Source of the DNA: Lucifuga dentata
Lineage: Eukaryota; Chordata; Actinopteri; Ophidiiformes; Bythitidae
Direction: 5' to 3'
NCBI GenBank assembly: GCA_014773175.1
Contig: VXCM01000341.1
Location: forward strand, 404,827 to 468,826
Length of the DNA: 64,000 nt
Positions 37,330-48,700 of this stretch are shown in pieces. The translations under genes and the position numbers were made by a program. How positions within the stretch are numbered: position 1 is the stretch's first letter; the number at the start of each line of letters is the position of its first letter. Below the pieces are notes generated by a model. That model did no database searches, was not told the origin of the DNA, and saw only the letters and a list, made by a program, of their open reading frames with translations.

Positions 37330-39445
37330 TTACAATTATTAAAACAATGGTCCAGGTAGCTCCTCATTAGATTCTGCATATTAATTATTCTCAGGTGTTG
37401 CTGTTATTTTGTCCACCCCTTATAGATTGATGGATTATCAAACATGTTTTTTGTGCTACAGTTATCAGGTAAATATTGCATCACACCAGTGGCCTGTGGA
37501 AATCCAGCATCTTTAGAATCTATAGGTTATGGTAAGATTGACAAAAGTAGAATGTATTGCAGGTTTCTATTAGATTGTATTTCATCTTCATGAAATCTGT
37601 TCAGAAAATCAGTATCAAGTTTACAGCATCAGTTGGTCTACGTGTTGTTTTGAATGTCAGTAAAAAAAAGAATCTTAAATTGTGTTGTACGTTCTAATTT
37701 TATTTGGTTTTTTATTTGATTTATGGATGAACTGTAAAATTCTCTAGTATCTTTCCATGAGAACTTATTTGAGAACTTTTGTTCTGTTTGCTCTGTCGGA
37801 CCAAACAGAAGCAACGATTCAATGTTTTCGAGCTTTTCAAAACAGCTGCTAAATTGCCAGTGTTATATGTTTGATTATGCATCTCCATGCTGATTAATTT
37901 AACAAAAATGCTTCTAAACGTTCATTTATAAATAGAGAAATTACTGTTTACGGCAGCCATATTGAAGTGACGTCAAGTCTGAGCTCGGCATTGAGGCTTG
38001 AACTTTCTTAAAAGGAATTCCAAGTTGAGGGTTCGTTTTCTTCAGCTTTTCTGTTGGAGCAGGGCCGCCGACAAGGGGGGGACAACCAGGTCAGATGTCC
38101 CGGACCCTGGATCAAGGGGGGGNTTTTTTTTTTTTTTTTTGCCAAATGTGGTCATTTGTGAAAAAATATTTAGTATATGGGAATCAAATAAAACCTGTAA
38201 GTTGCATTTCAATATTTTTCTTGTCAAAGAACTTGGATATCAATCTTGTTCGGGCCTGTGTTGGAGATAGGAAATTCCCAGTGCAAGTCAAACGCAGTAT
38301 CATGTCTGGGCTTTAGAGAATCCTGCTGTCACCACTAGATGGCAGTAACGCTTTAGATTTTACTTCTACAAGGGCGTGTACTCACACAGCAGCAATGCAG
38401 CAATGATCAGTTTTCACAATCTCCACTGTTGGATGAATGAAAACCCAAAGAGACAGAAGTTATATCCCATCTTATCATCCTTTATTTTGTTTACGAGCAA
38501 GCATCGACTTCACTGCAATTTGCCCTTCAATTGGTAGAAAAGTGAGAGCAGCTCCAACAAGCAAAGGAAGCATCCAAACCTTTCTGACAACATCGTCACA
38601 GTCCATTTTGGGACAATATTTAAAAGACAAAAAAATAGTAATGTCTTGAATGTTGTGGATTCGTGAATCAGTAGTAGTGTACCACATCTCACTCCAGCCT
38701 CACGACTCCACGTGGAACAGACACAATTGTGATTCAAGCAAATAAATTCCCCTATGTCTTTGTGTTTTTACAGGATATGGCTGCATTTTTAGTTAGTTAG
38801 GCAGTGACAATTCAGTCTACTTTCATCCATCTCAGGGGTTGATCATAAAGCAGAAAACCTGGAAAATCTGAAATGGTCACATGGCGTTCTATCAGTGAGA
38901 ATTAGTGGATGAAATGTGGACATACAGTGTTTGACGTGATGAACTATTGCAGATTTTGGAGTTGACAGGTTAATATTCTGGCTCTTGAATTCCATGCTGC
39001 CCTCATTATCTGTCCACAACTCAGACAAAAGGGCACGTTTACAAAAAAATACCTTCCACTATACACAGATAGGCCAATTATACTAATGTATGCTGCCTAA
39101 AGCGATTCAATAATGTACATCTTTTTAGAGGTGGATTCCATCAATATGATTTAGTACAATATCTATAGAAGATACAATATGGATCTACTTCCTCTACACA
39201 TCAACATAGACACATGACATCTACAGTATGTAAAACGGTTTTCACTTTTAATAAAAACTAACAATGAACTATTGCTACAACAAAACTGAAAGAAAGTCAA
39301 ATCCGCAGCTAAACATTTACAAAATAATGAGAAAATTTTTTTTTGCCAGAACTGAAAGAGCACAGATGAGTGTTTGCGTTAGATGTGTTAACCGCGCTAA
39401 GATCAGCAAAAAGGCACTCCCAGCTCAGCCGCTTCAGACATGGCC

Positions 39446-39480
<35 letters not shown>

Positions 39481-40189
39481 GTCCAAGTCATCATGGAGGG
39501 GAGACTTCACCACGTTTCCACCACACACACCATAAAAATCATAAATAAACTGAATCTAAAAAAATCAAATGCGGCTCACAAGTAGCCGCAAGACAAGCCT
39601 GGTAAAAACGTTTCAAAAAGCATAAATGTGTGTGTGTTTTTTTTATTTTTGTTTGTTTTGTTTTAATATATGCATTCAGTTTTGGCCATGCAAAATACGA
39701 ATCCCTCAACGTCGATTTTGTTATTTTTTCCCCTAATTAATGCCACATTCTGCTCACATAACTGGACTGCAAAGACCCGAATCTAGTCTTAAAGCAGATT
39801 CATGTTTTACTCGGAACTGGAAAACGTGAGACAAAATCCGGTTACGTTACAATATGTACAACATGAGATCGAGGTTGGACACATTTTTTCCCAAAATTGA
39901 CCGTATAAGCTTTATGCTGATACCAGAAGGAAAACAAGTTTACCAAATGTAAACAAATATCTTGGAACAACTCTATAGTACAGTTCCATGTACGATAAAA
40001 TCTAGTGGTCTGCTGCAAAAACAAATTTCATTTCGAGATTTAAGAACAGAAGCAGTTTTAAAGTGTTTTCCTATATTTTATCGTACGCTGTCTTGCCCTT
40101 AAATGTATCTACTTGGATTTGGGAAACAGAATATTTTGCTACAGGCAACCAGTTTAAAAATGCATCTAGTGTACGCATGATTTCAGCCC

Positions 40190-40768
40190 ACCATTTTGCA
40201 TGTTTAAGTCTAATATATTAAATTTTCATACACGTAAAGTTACTGACAATCATTTCCCAAAGCATACTGATGGGACAGTGAGTTAAAAAGTTTTATTTTT
40301 TTCCTATCTTCCAGACCACCAATGATTTCAGTTCATTCTGGTACGCTATTAAAATCAACTTGTTGATACTTGAATCATTCTTGGGATAGGTAATCCATCA
40401 TCGCGAACAACACCTATATTCAGGTTTTTTCGAAGTTTTGTAATTTTAAAGTTTAAGTACAATAAAAAGTGCAGAGTGAATGTATGTCTCCGCCAGGGAA
40501 TATAGTCCCAAAAGAAGACCTGCGTTTATCGAAAAATTTTACCAGCCGTGATTTCATAATTATACCTAACTTTTAGCAGGCGAAACATTGATTTTTAAGG
40601 TGGGTGTATTGCTTGAATATTTGATTTTGAAAGATTAAGAGATTTTGCAAAATATCAGGAAAGCTGAAATAGTTTTATCCTTTGGGAAATGATTGTCAGT
40701 AACCTTACGTGTATGAAAATTGAATATATTAGGCTCAAACGTGCAAAATGGACGGTATGGTCCTTTAA
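40190..40768 (-). mobile_element. TTAA-flanked MITE, copy 5 (reverse, left end truncated)
   Basis: The right end is intact, with TTAA at 40765-40768. The left end starts within the terminal repeat (CCACCATTTTGCATG) and lacks the outer TTAAAGGACCATA bases. It lies in the CLSTN1 3' flank. Confidence 0.82.
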
Positions 40769-41486
40769 ATTGCCATGCCATGGGAAAAACTAAATTAAAA
40801 CTTTTTTTGTTTTGTTTTTTTGCAATGAAGCAACTGCAAAGTGTACTTTCATTTCTCCTTTCTCCCCGAAAAATGATGCCAGTGACTGCAGCATTGAGCC
40901 GAGCGCCGCCAAAGCTCGTCCGTCAGAAATCTGCTCTTTCGGCGCTCTTTCAGCGTTCTTTCAGCTTTTGTTCCTTTGTACTTCTGTTAGCACGGCAGGG
41001 CTGAAATAGGGAGGAAAAGTTTTTTTCTTTATTTTATTTTTTTTAAAGCTGCCGAGAAAATATTTCTACTTCTCCAAATACAGAAATACTCAGACCCATA
41101 TTTTCTACATTGATGGCAATATAGTACCTGGTGTTTGTGTCGTTCCACACACAAATGGAGGTTTATACACATGTATGACGAATCCAAACGAAAACAAAAT
41201 CCCTTCTGTGCAGCAGTGAGATCTACCGGGAATGAAATGCAATCGCCACCTGTGTAAAGCAAAGCGCGTTTTGAAGCCGAAACCGTCGACCAGTCCTGCC
41301 TGGTGAGAGCGCAAATTTCCAAAATGAACACCGCGTTGTCATGGAAACCGCCGCTGAACAGTCCTAGGTTTCTCATCATGAAGTGACATTTTTGTACAAG
41401 CATTAATGGAGCAGCTTCGTAAGGAGCCCCTAAAGGGACATGGGACAAAATAAATAAAATGCTAGGAAAAAAAAAAAAAAAAAGTT

Positions 41487-41538
41487 GCTAGTGTCTCTTG
41501 TGCACGAGATAATTATCTTGTGCACACAAGATACTAGC
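41487..41538. repeat. 52-bp imperfect palindrome
   Basis: GCTAGTGTCTCTTGTGCAC on the left pairs with GTGCACACAAGATACTAGC on the right, around the centre ATAATTAT. A few mismatches interrupt the stem. It probably lies in the CLSTN1 3' UTR and could fold into a long hairpin in the transcript. Confidence 0.75.
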
Positions 41539-42442
41539 AATGTCTTTGTTTTGTTTTTTCTAGCTACTTATTTATTTTTTCTCATGTCTCTTTATGGGCT
41601 CTGTAACTTTGCGGGAATTTTTTTCTTTTTTTTTTTTTNTTTTTTTTTTTTGTAGCATGCTACAGCCTCTGTGACACGAATATTCTACATGATATACTGC
41701 GTCGTTTTAGATATTGGACCCCGCTGAGTAGGCCTTCGCTAACACATCGACTAATTACACGGTTTCTCGATATTTACAAAAAAAAAAGTTTTTAAAAAGT
41801 AATTTGATTCTCTACACATGACTTCTCCTCATGCACAAAAAGGAAGGAAAAAAACAAAGAAAAATTGCTTTGTATTCGTTAAAAGCATCTTAACTATGGA
41901 CAAGACAAGAAAACTTAAGTTGAAGCTATACATGATTTTTTTTTTTTTTTTTTTTGCAGCAAACTAATCTAAAAAGCAAAACGTAAAGAATATAGGTTAG
42001 AAAAAAATTCTCTGTTTGAAAGTCTTACGGCTGAGAGAAAACAGAAAGTGCAGGGTTGGCTTCCTCGCGTGGTTCAAAACAAACCGAGGCCGAAGTTTTC
42101 CTGGGAATTAAAATATAATAAATAAAAAAATAAACAGTAAAAATCAGCAATCTGGTGATTACTACACTACACCGAGTACCACCACTAAGAGAACGACAGG
42201 AAAACCTTGACCACATATACGCTTGAAGGGAATTTTGTTTTTTGTATTTTTTTTTTTTTTTTTTTNTTTTTTTTTTTTTTTTTTCACATCATGGCTCCTT
42301 GTATGTGAGAGAAAGTGTGTGTGTATTTGTGTGCGTGGATGTGTGTGATGCCCACCAGTGGGGCAAAAACGGTGAGTATGAGGATCTGTGTAAGTGAGAG
42401 ATTGTGGTGTGTGTGTGTGTGAGGAGCTTGTGTTTAGTACAG

Positions 42443-42467
42443 TGCGTGTGTGCGTGTGTGTGTGTGN

Positions 42468-42529
<62 letters not shown>
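42443..42529. repeat. (GT)n microsatellite next to the CLSTN1 stop codon
   Basis: An almost uninterrupted GT run of about 87 bases, broken by an n at 42467, so the true length is unknown. On the CLSTN1 sense strand it is a (CA)n tract beginning two bases after the TAG stop (42533-42531). Confidence 0.95.
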
Positions 42530-42530
<1 letters not shown>

Positions 42531-42531
<1 letters not shown>

Positions 42532-42725
42532 TAGTAGGTGAGGGTGGAGTCATCCCACTCCAGCTGCTGCTGTCTGCTGGCACCCTGCTGGTCCTCCGGC
42601 TCTCCACCTTCTTCATCTTCGCTGCTTTCGGACTCGGCACTCGTGATATCATCTTCCTCTTCGCCATCTTCACTCTCCTCCTCCTCTTCCTCCTCCTCCT
42701 CACTGCTGTGTTGGTCCTCATATGT
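42531..42725 (-). CDS. clstn1: CLSTN1 last coding exon: acidic tail and second kinesin light chain motif
   Basis: This exon has 64 codons plus a TAG stop. It starts TYEDQHSSEE, runs through a Glu-rich tract and ends QLEWDDSTLTY. The Trp-Asp motif LEWDDS is the second kinesin light chain binding site of calsyntenins. The first (MDWDDS) is in the preceding exon, just after the membrane helix. An n at 42744 lies 19 bases upstream, in the intron. Confidence 0.95.
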
Positions 42726-45700
42726 CTGATTACAGACAGACAGNTAGGCGAAAGTCACATTCTCAGACAGACTTCTGACGGCTTTTTGCTGTCTGGTGTG
42801 TGTTTTTACCTCCATGGGGTTGACGGTGATGGTGAGTGCCGAGTCGTCCCAGTCCATCTCGTTCTCTTTGCCGTTCTCCTGGTCTCTCACGGTGCGCTGA
42901 TGTGCAGCCCGGATACGGAAGACACCCAAAATGATCATGAACACCAGGAAGCTGACGCACACGACAATGACGATGGTGGCAGCGCTGGGGACCACTGAGG
43001 GAAAACAAACAAGCACGCACACACACACGCACACAATACACGTGCACACACAACGAGAGGTTAAGATGTTAAAGACGGCCTATTGTTCTTGGCCAACCAC
43101 AGATTTTGTTTTGGCCTGGCTTATCCTGCAGATTTTTGAGTCATGTAGAAAAGGAGGTGTGCCGTTAACAAAACTGGAGTTTTATTAATTTATTTTTTGA
43201 TTTTATAAGTTTTATTTTAAGTGTTACTCTCCACAAACTATATTTTGTGCTCCCAACGTGCAATTTGATCACATTTGCTTTATAAAAGAAGACAAACACT
43301 ACAGCAGGTTGCCTAGCATACCAGGTACTTTTTCTATGTGAATGGAAAAGGTTTGAGTTGTATGCTGCTTTAAAGGATGGAAAAAATCCAAGTTTACAAA
43401 AGAAAAATAAGTTCCATTTTTACTCTTTGTGTTATTTATTATCTGTTATTGAAACTGAGCTTCAAATAACGATGTATTTTTCAATCTTATAGTATCAAAT
43501 CTGTCACCATTATATTATAAAAATGTCAAATTTGGATACTCAGAGACTTAACATGTCATTGAAGCATTAATGGGCGTCATTAAATTCCCCAAACTGTAAA
43601 ACTTCTGTAGGCCTGTGTTAACCACAGTTTCTTTTCTGCATGAAATCTATCAGAAAATGGACTGGAAATCTGATGAACAAGCCCATGTGTCACTTCTGTT
43701 TTAGGACTACAAGTTTCAGCACATTAGAGACAGCAGAATCCCCGTTAGCTCTCCTCATGCAAAACACGAGGAAGACGCAGCCTCGACGTCTGTCTAAGGA
43801 CGTTTCAAAGGCATTGCTCCACCGTGTGTGTGCTGAAGTTAATGGGGTCTAATTGTACTTCGGGCGAATGCTTTGAGAGCTCTAGGTGCGAGTCTTTCTT
43901 TAAATAGCTCCGCCTGTCCTTTCTAACTTTGCCCCATTTTAGCAGGAAGGCGACCTTTTTTTTTTTTTTTTTTNTTTTTTTTTTTTTTTTTTAACTGTTG
44001 GGTTTAGCAAGGCTGACAGCCTAGAAGATTACTGAAGCTGGGAAATAAAAGGCAGCGCTCGGATCACCACCTGTGCAGATGTTACAGACAGCGCTCCAGT
44101 GTAATCCCTGAACTTCTGCCATTAAAAACCGGGAAAACAGCCAGTGTTTCATATGTTTCCTACTTCTGGTTAATAAACTCTAATCCTCAGCGATGCGCTT
44201 CATGCAAAATGTTTTTTTGTACAGTACAAAAATTAAGCAGATTACTCGTTTGACTGTGAGACTCCTGTGAATTTTAACAGCACCATCGGTGAAATAATCT
44301 ACAGTAATTATGGCAATTGGGGGACGTGTCAGTTTGGTTTCTTTTAAATTTAAACCATGAAAGAACAGAAAGAAACAAAAGCCTCTTGTGGATTTAGGAG
44401 TTCCTGTTTCAGCAACATTCATCCGGTGACTCTAAAAGAAGCTGCTGAATTTTGAGATTACATCATGATGACTGAAATATTATTTGCGACAAGAAGGAAA
44501 CGATTGTAGCATCTTTTTTGTCCTTAACATGGTGTACCAGTGCGACTGGCCTGTACAAAGCCCCAACCTCATTCCAGTCAGACACTTTAGGAATGAACTG
44601 GAATGACTGTAAGACAGACCTTATCACCTGACCTCATTACAGCTAAATAAATGCAGCTAAATGAATGCAATTCTCTGCAGCCATTTTTCAAAATCTAGTG
44701 GAAAGCAAAAAAAAGGACCATATGAACGGCCATAATTTAAGAATCAGATCTTTAATAATAACATGTGAGTCAGTATTCCGCGTTTCAGTACCTGAAGCCT
44801 GGTGAGCATTGACCAGGTTGTGACCAGACAAGTCCACAGAGGCGTGATGGACCGGGTTGATGAAGTTCGGCTGCACCATGGCGTTGTTGGCGTGTTCCAT
44901 GGGATTGGCTGTGTGTATCACATTCACCTGTAGGAAAAAAAAAAAGCACGTGTNGGCGTGTTCCATGGGATTGGCTGTGTGTATCACATTCACCTGTAGG
45001 AAAAAAAAAAAGCACGTGTATTTTCATAAAATGTCATCTACAGTTCTCAGATTTAGATGGTGCATAAATTGTGAAAGTTGGCAAAAATGATTTCCCCGAC
45101 AGTAAGACAAGTTCAGCAGTTCTCTTGTAACTGTGATGTAAAAGAAAACCGTTTAGTCAAGGTCATACCTCGACCTTGAAGTCATTGCTGATATAGCGGC
45201 CACTGAGTTCGGAGCAGACCAGTTTAAATTTCCTGTCAAAAAGAGCCTCGGTGTGCCAGTTCTTGTAATGGATAAGGTGCAGGACCTGCTCGTAATTGGC
45301 CATGGTGTTAACACCTGGATGACAGAGAGGAGAGCTTGAGTCAACAGAAATGTCACTGTAATTCCCTCTAGTTCAAAATGTGAGCTAAACGCCAAAAAAA
45401 TGTTAATTCCTGCACATGTCGACGACAAGCAGCTGCTATTGCAAGCTAGCGTTATGTTAGTTAGTCCAGTCCGGCTCAGTTCTCATACCGGTGATGACGA
45501 GGCCCAGGTTGGATGAGCTCATCTCCAGGCCACGCTGCTGTAGCTGCGACATGTCCACCTCCAGGCTCTCATGCTCGCCGTCCAGCTCGTCTCCCACGAC
45601 GGTCACTTCACACATGTCCAGGTTGTGCATGATCTCCTCAGACACCACTGTCTCTTGGACTGATGGGAGAAGTCAGATTTAGAAGTAAGACTTGGAGGGC

Positions 45701-48700
45701 TCTGTTCAAATTCAGGATTGTGTAATTTATGAGATTGGAAAACAAAAAAATCGACAATAATCAGACACATTTTCTGCTCCTCAGTCAGATGGCAAACTGA
45801 TGCAATTCTACATCAGTTTCTTGCAAACACCTCACACAAATCTGCCAATCCAAATTCCAAACTGAAACTAGTGATGACTCACAGGTAAACACCTGTTCTA
45901 CAATCACAAACCAGAGATGAAGGTAAAAAGTGAGTGCTGCTATTGAATTGCAATATACTGGAAGCTGTTTCTACTGTTTTGTCCACCTCCACAGAGTATT
46001 AAATACATTTCTCACTATAATCCAACACAGCAGCACCACTAACTACTGCCTCCAAAGATCTTTGTGCACACGTCTTCACACACTTCTACAATAACGTCTC
46101 GTGTATCTTGGTCGCTATAGGGTGGGGCAGGGATTTTACTGCAGGTAAGATCTCTGTAAGCCCTTTTGTCCCATATGGTCTGTTGTTCACCACAGGACAT
46201 CATATCTGCCTGTATCTGTGTCAGCTACCACGCACGTCTATTGTCTCTCACATACAAGCCTAACAGATGGCATGGCCAATCGACTGACCCCTCCCATGAA
46301 GTAATAACTTATCCTTCCCTCTCTTTTCCATCTCTTTCTCTCTCTCTCTGTCCAATCCCCCCTTCCTCCAGGCCTAATCCGCCATGTTATCAGCTATATC
46401 TACTCAACTATCAAGTGTATGTACTCAGTGTGCCTTTGGGACTCATTCTGTATCTCAGGAAATTCCAATGAGGCAGCAGATGAATCATACCTTCAGAAGG
46501 GCATGCTGTGTAAGAATGCAGAAATCCAATACGTATACATCTTTGGATGAGTACAATATTTGGAAAATTAAGACAAATAATCCACTAAATGTGTTAGCCT
46601 GATCTACTATGACACTATGGGCCAGGATGATACTTCCTGTGTGCGTTTCCTCACCCGTGGGGTCGTCATCAGCTCCCTCAGCAGCCTCGGACTCGGCGTC
46701 GGCCTCCACTTCGCGGGTGATGGTGCTCACGATGCGAAGCTCGGGGAACAGCGTCACACCCTCCTGGCTCTCGAATTCAGCAGCACTGCGGGCAAAGTGA
46801 TCGATGCCGCTCAGGCTGATCTTGGGCTCTTCAGGCTGCAGCACCATCACATAGCCCTCAGCATCTGCCACTGCCACGCACGACTCCTCGTTGAAGCACC
46901 TGGAAGAGGAATTTAAGTTTAAATGTCTCAAATCAAACTTTCTGATTAATACTTTTTGTCATTTGACCCTCTGCTGTTGATGGGAAAGGAAGACAGGGGT
47001 TCGCCTGACAATCTGTATTACTGGGTGCATCCACTGGTGCAATTTTTACTTCCTACTAAAAAAATATAAATGAGTATCTATATATATATATATATATATA
47101 AAATATNAATTTTTACTTCCTACTAAAAAAATATAAATGAGTATCTATATATATATATATATATATAAAATATGCCGTTTTCCAAAATGTGACAAATAAA
47201 AACATAATAATTTTTCCAATATAAAAATATGGAGTCATATGCTGGATTTTATTGGTAAATAGATGCTTCATCCACTTCGTGATGTGGAGAATGGAAAAAT
47301 CTTTTTTATTTTCTCCCTTCCGTTGTGAGAGCAAATTCCATTGCAACGCCACATGAAAAATGCTTACAGCAGTGCTTCCTCTACATTTATTTAGATATGA
47401 TGACACCTTGGCAGGAGGGAGAAATTGTGAGTAGAAGAAAAATTCATCATTTAGCCTTGTTGCTAAGCACACATAAGAAAACTCACTATTGTTGCCATAT
47501 ATGACTACGGAATATAATTTCATTTCAGTGGCATTTCAATGTTCTTCCTCTGCAGTAGAAAATGGCTCCAATGCTTGACCTCTATTTCACCTCTACACAC
47601 CATCCTTACATTTGAAGTAGAGAGAGGAACCACCTCTGGGTGCCAATTAGCAGCGAGATCCTGTTTTTCAAACCTTTGGCTGCTCTTGACAGACAGATGA
47701 GGTGAAAGCAAGCGGAGGAGAAATCATCACAGCGAGCGAAATATTTTTTGGCTTCTGCTACTTACTTAACGGTGGTGGAGATGCGGAGGTGTCTGATGCC
47801 GGGAGTGGGGAACTGGCGGGAGTTCAAGTAGGAAATGTGCTGCATGACCTTGTCAAAGGCATCGATGTCATCACCCTCCACGGTTAGGGAGGACTGGCTG
47901 GGGTTGAACTCCACCTGAATAGTGGATTGTGAGGNCCCTCCACGGTTAGGGAGGACTGGCTGGGGTTGAACTCCACCTGAATAGTGGATTGTGAGGTGAT
48001 GGAGATTAATTTATGTATCAAGCCTAAGTATCAACTCTCTCTGTATATTTGATACTTGGTAGTATCAAAAGTATTTCATCTGGTACTTAAAAAGTATTAC
48101 ATTTCAGTGCCCAGCTCTACTTTCATAATATCATTTTTTATTTTAATAGATGCCCTTGGAGGTAGACTGCCCTCTTTACACACACATACTCAGGTCCTGC
48201 CTGATTGCGGGTAAGTGTAGGGCCTCTGGAGCGCTTTGACCTCTCACCTTGACAGCTGAAGCGACCTCCTCAGGCAGCTGCACATCCAGTCCTTCTTTGC
48301 AGGTGTACAGGCAGTCGATCACCTTCTTGTTCTCCAACTTGCCAGAACGAATTATGAGTCCAGCTAGATTCCCACGGAAAAACTGGGCCATGTGGCCGTT
48401 TCCACCTGGATATGTCAGGACAGAGATAAGTAAGAGGAAAAAGTAACAAAATTGTGTAGTTAGTCACATGTCCAGTCTACAGATGTGACCTTCTCTGGCC
48501 TGGCAATTCAATTGTTTTCTCAATGTGCAAAGCTGGGGAAACGGTGTTCATGCAAGTTAGTACATTTGCCCTTAAAAGGCCTGGAGCCCACAGAGTGAGA
48601 CAGGAGAATGGTGGATGAACTCATACAGGATCTTAGGCACATGCAACATCTGCATTAACATGGTGGACTGTGTGGAAAAATGGCATGAAGCAACAAACCC

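Larger units (their letters stand above)
35722..42530. other. LZIC-CLSTN1 convergent intergenic region, including both 3' UTRs
   Basis: No coding exon is recognised in 6.8 kb. CTNNBIP1, which lies between these genes in human, is not found. A plus-strand AATAAA at 36439-36444 could end LZIC. The CLSTN1 3' UTR extends down from 42530 to an unknown end. The stretch also holds two duplicated contig junctions, a 53-bp palindrome at 37277, MITE copy 5, a 52-bp palindrome at 41487 and several homopolymer runs broken by n (35788, 38123, 41639, 42266). Confidence 0.55.

Noticed and set aside
38041..38130. G-rich stretch with GGGGGGGACAACC and CCCGGACCC as a possible regulatory or transposon end
   Set aside because: It resembles a dispersed fish repeat end, but only one end is seen and an n in a T-run cuts it off, so no element could be defined.
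35722..42530. Search for CTNNBIP1 exons between LZIC and CLSTN1
   Set aside because: No frame shows the ICAT signature (QQKVRVLLMLRKMG or similar) on either strand. The only ICAT-like sequence nearby is in LZIC itself.
42450..42998. A plus-strand open frame of 182 codons
   Set aside because: It is antisense to the CLSTN1 terminal exons and runs through the GT microsatellite. The minus-strand reading is the conserved calsyntenin tail.
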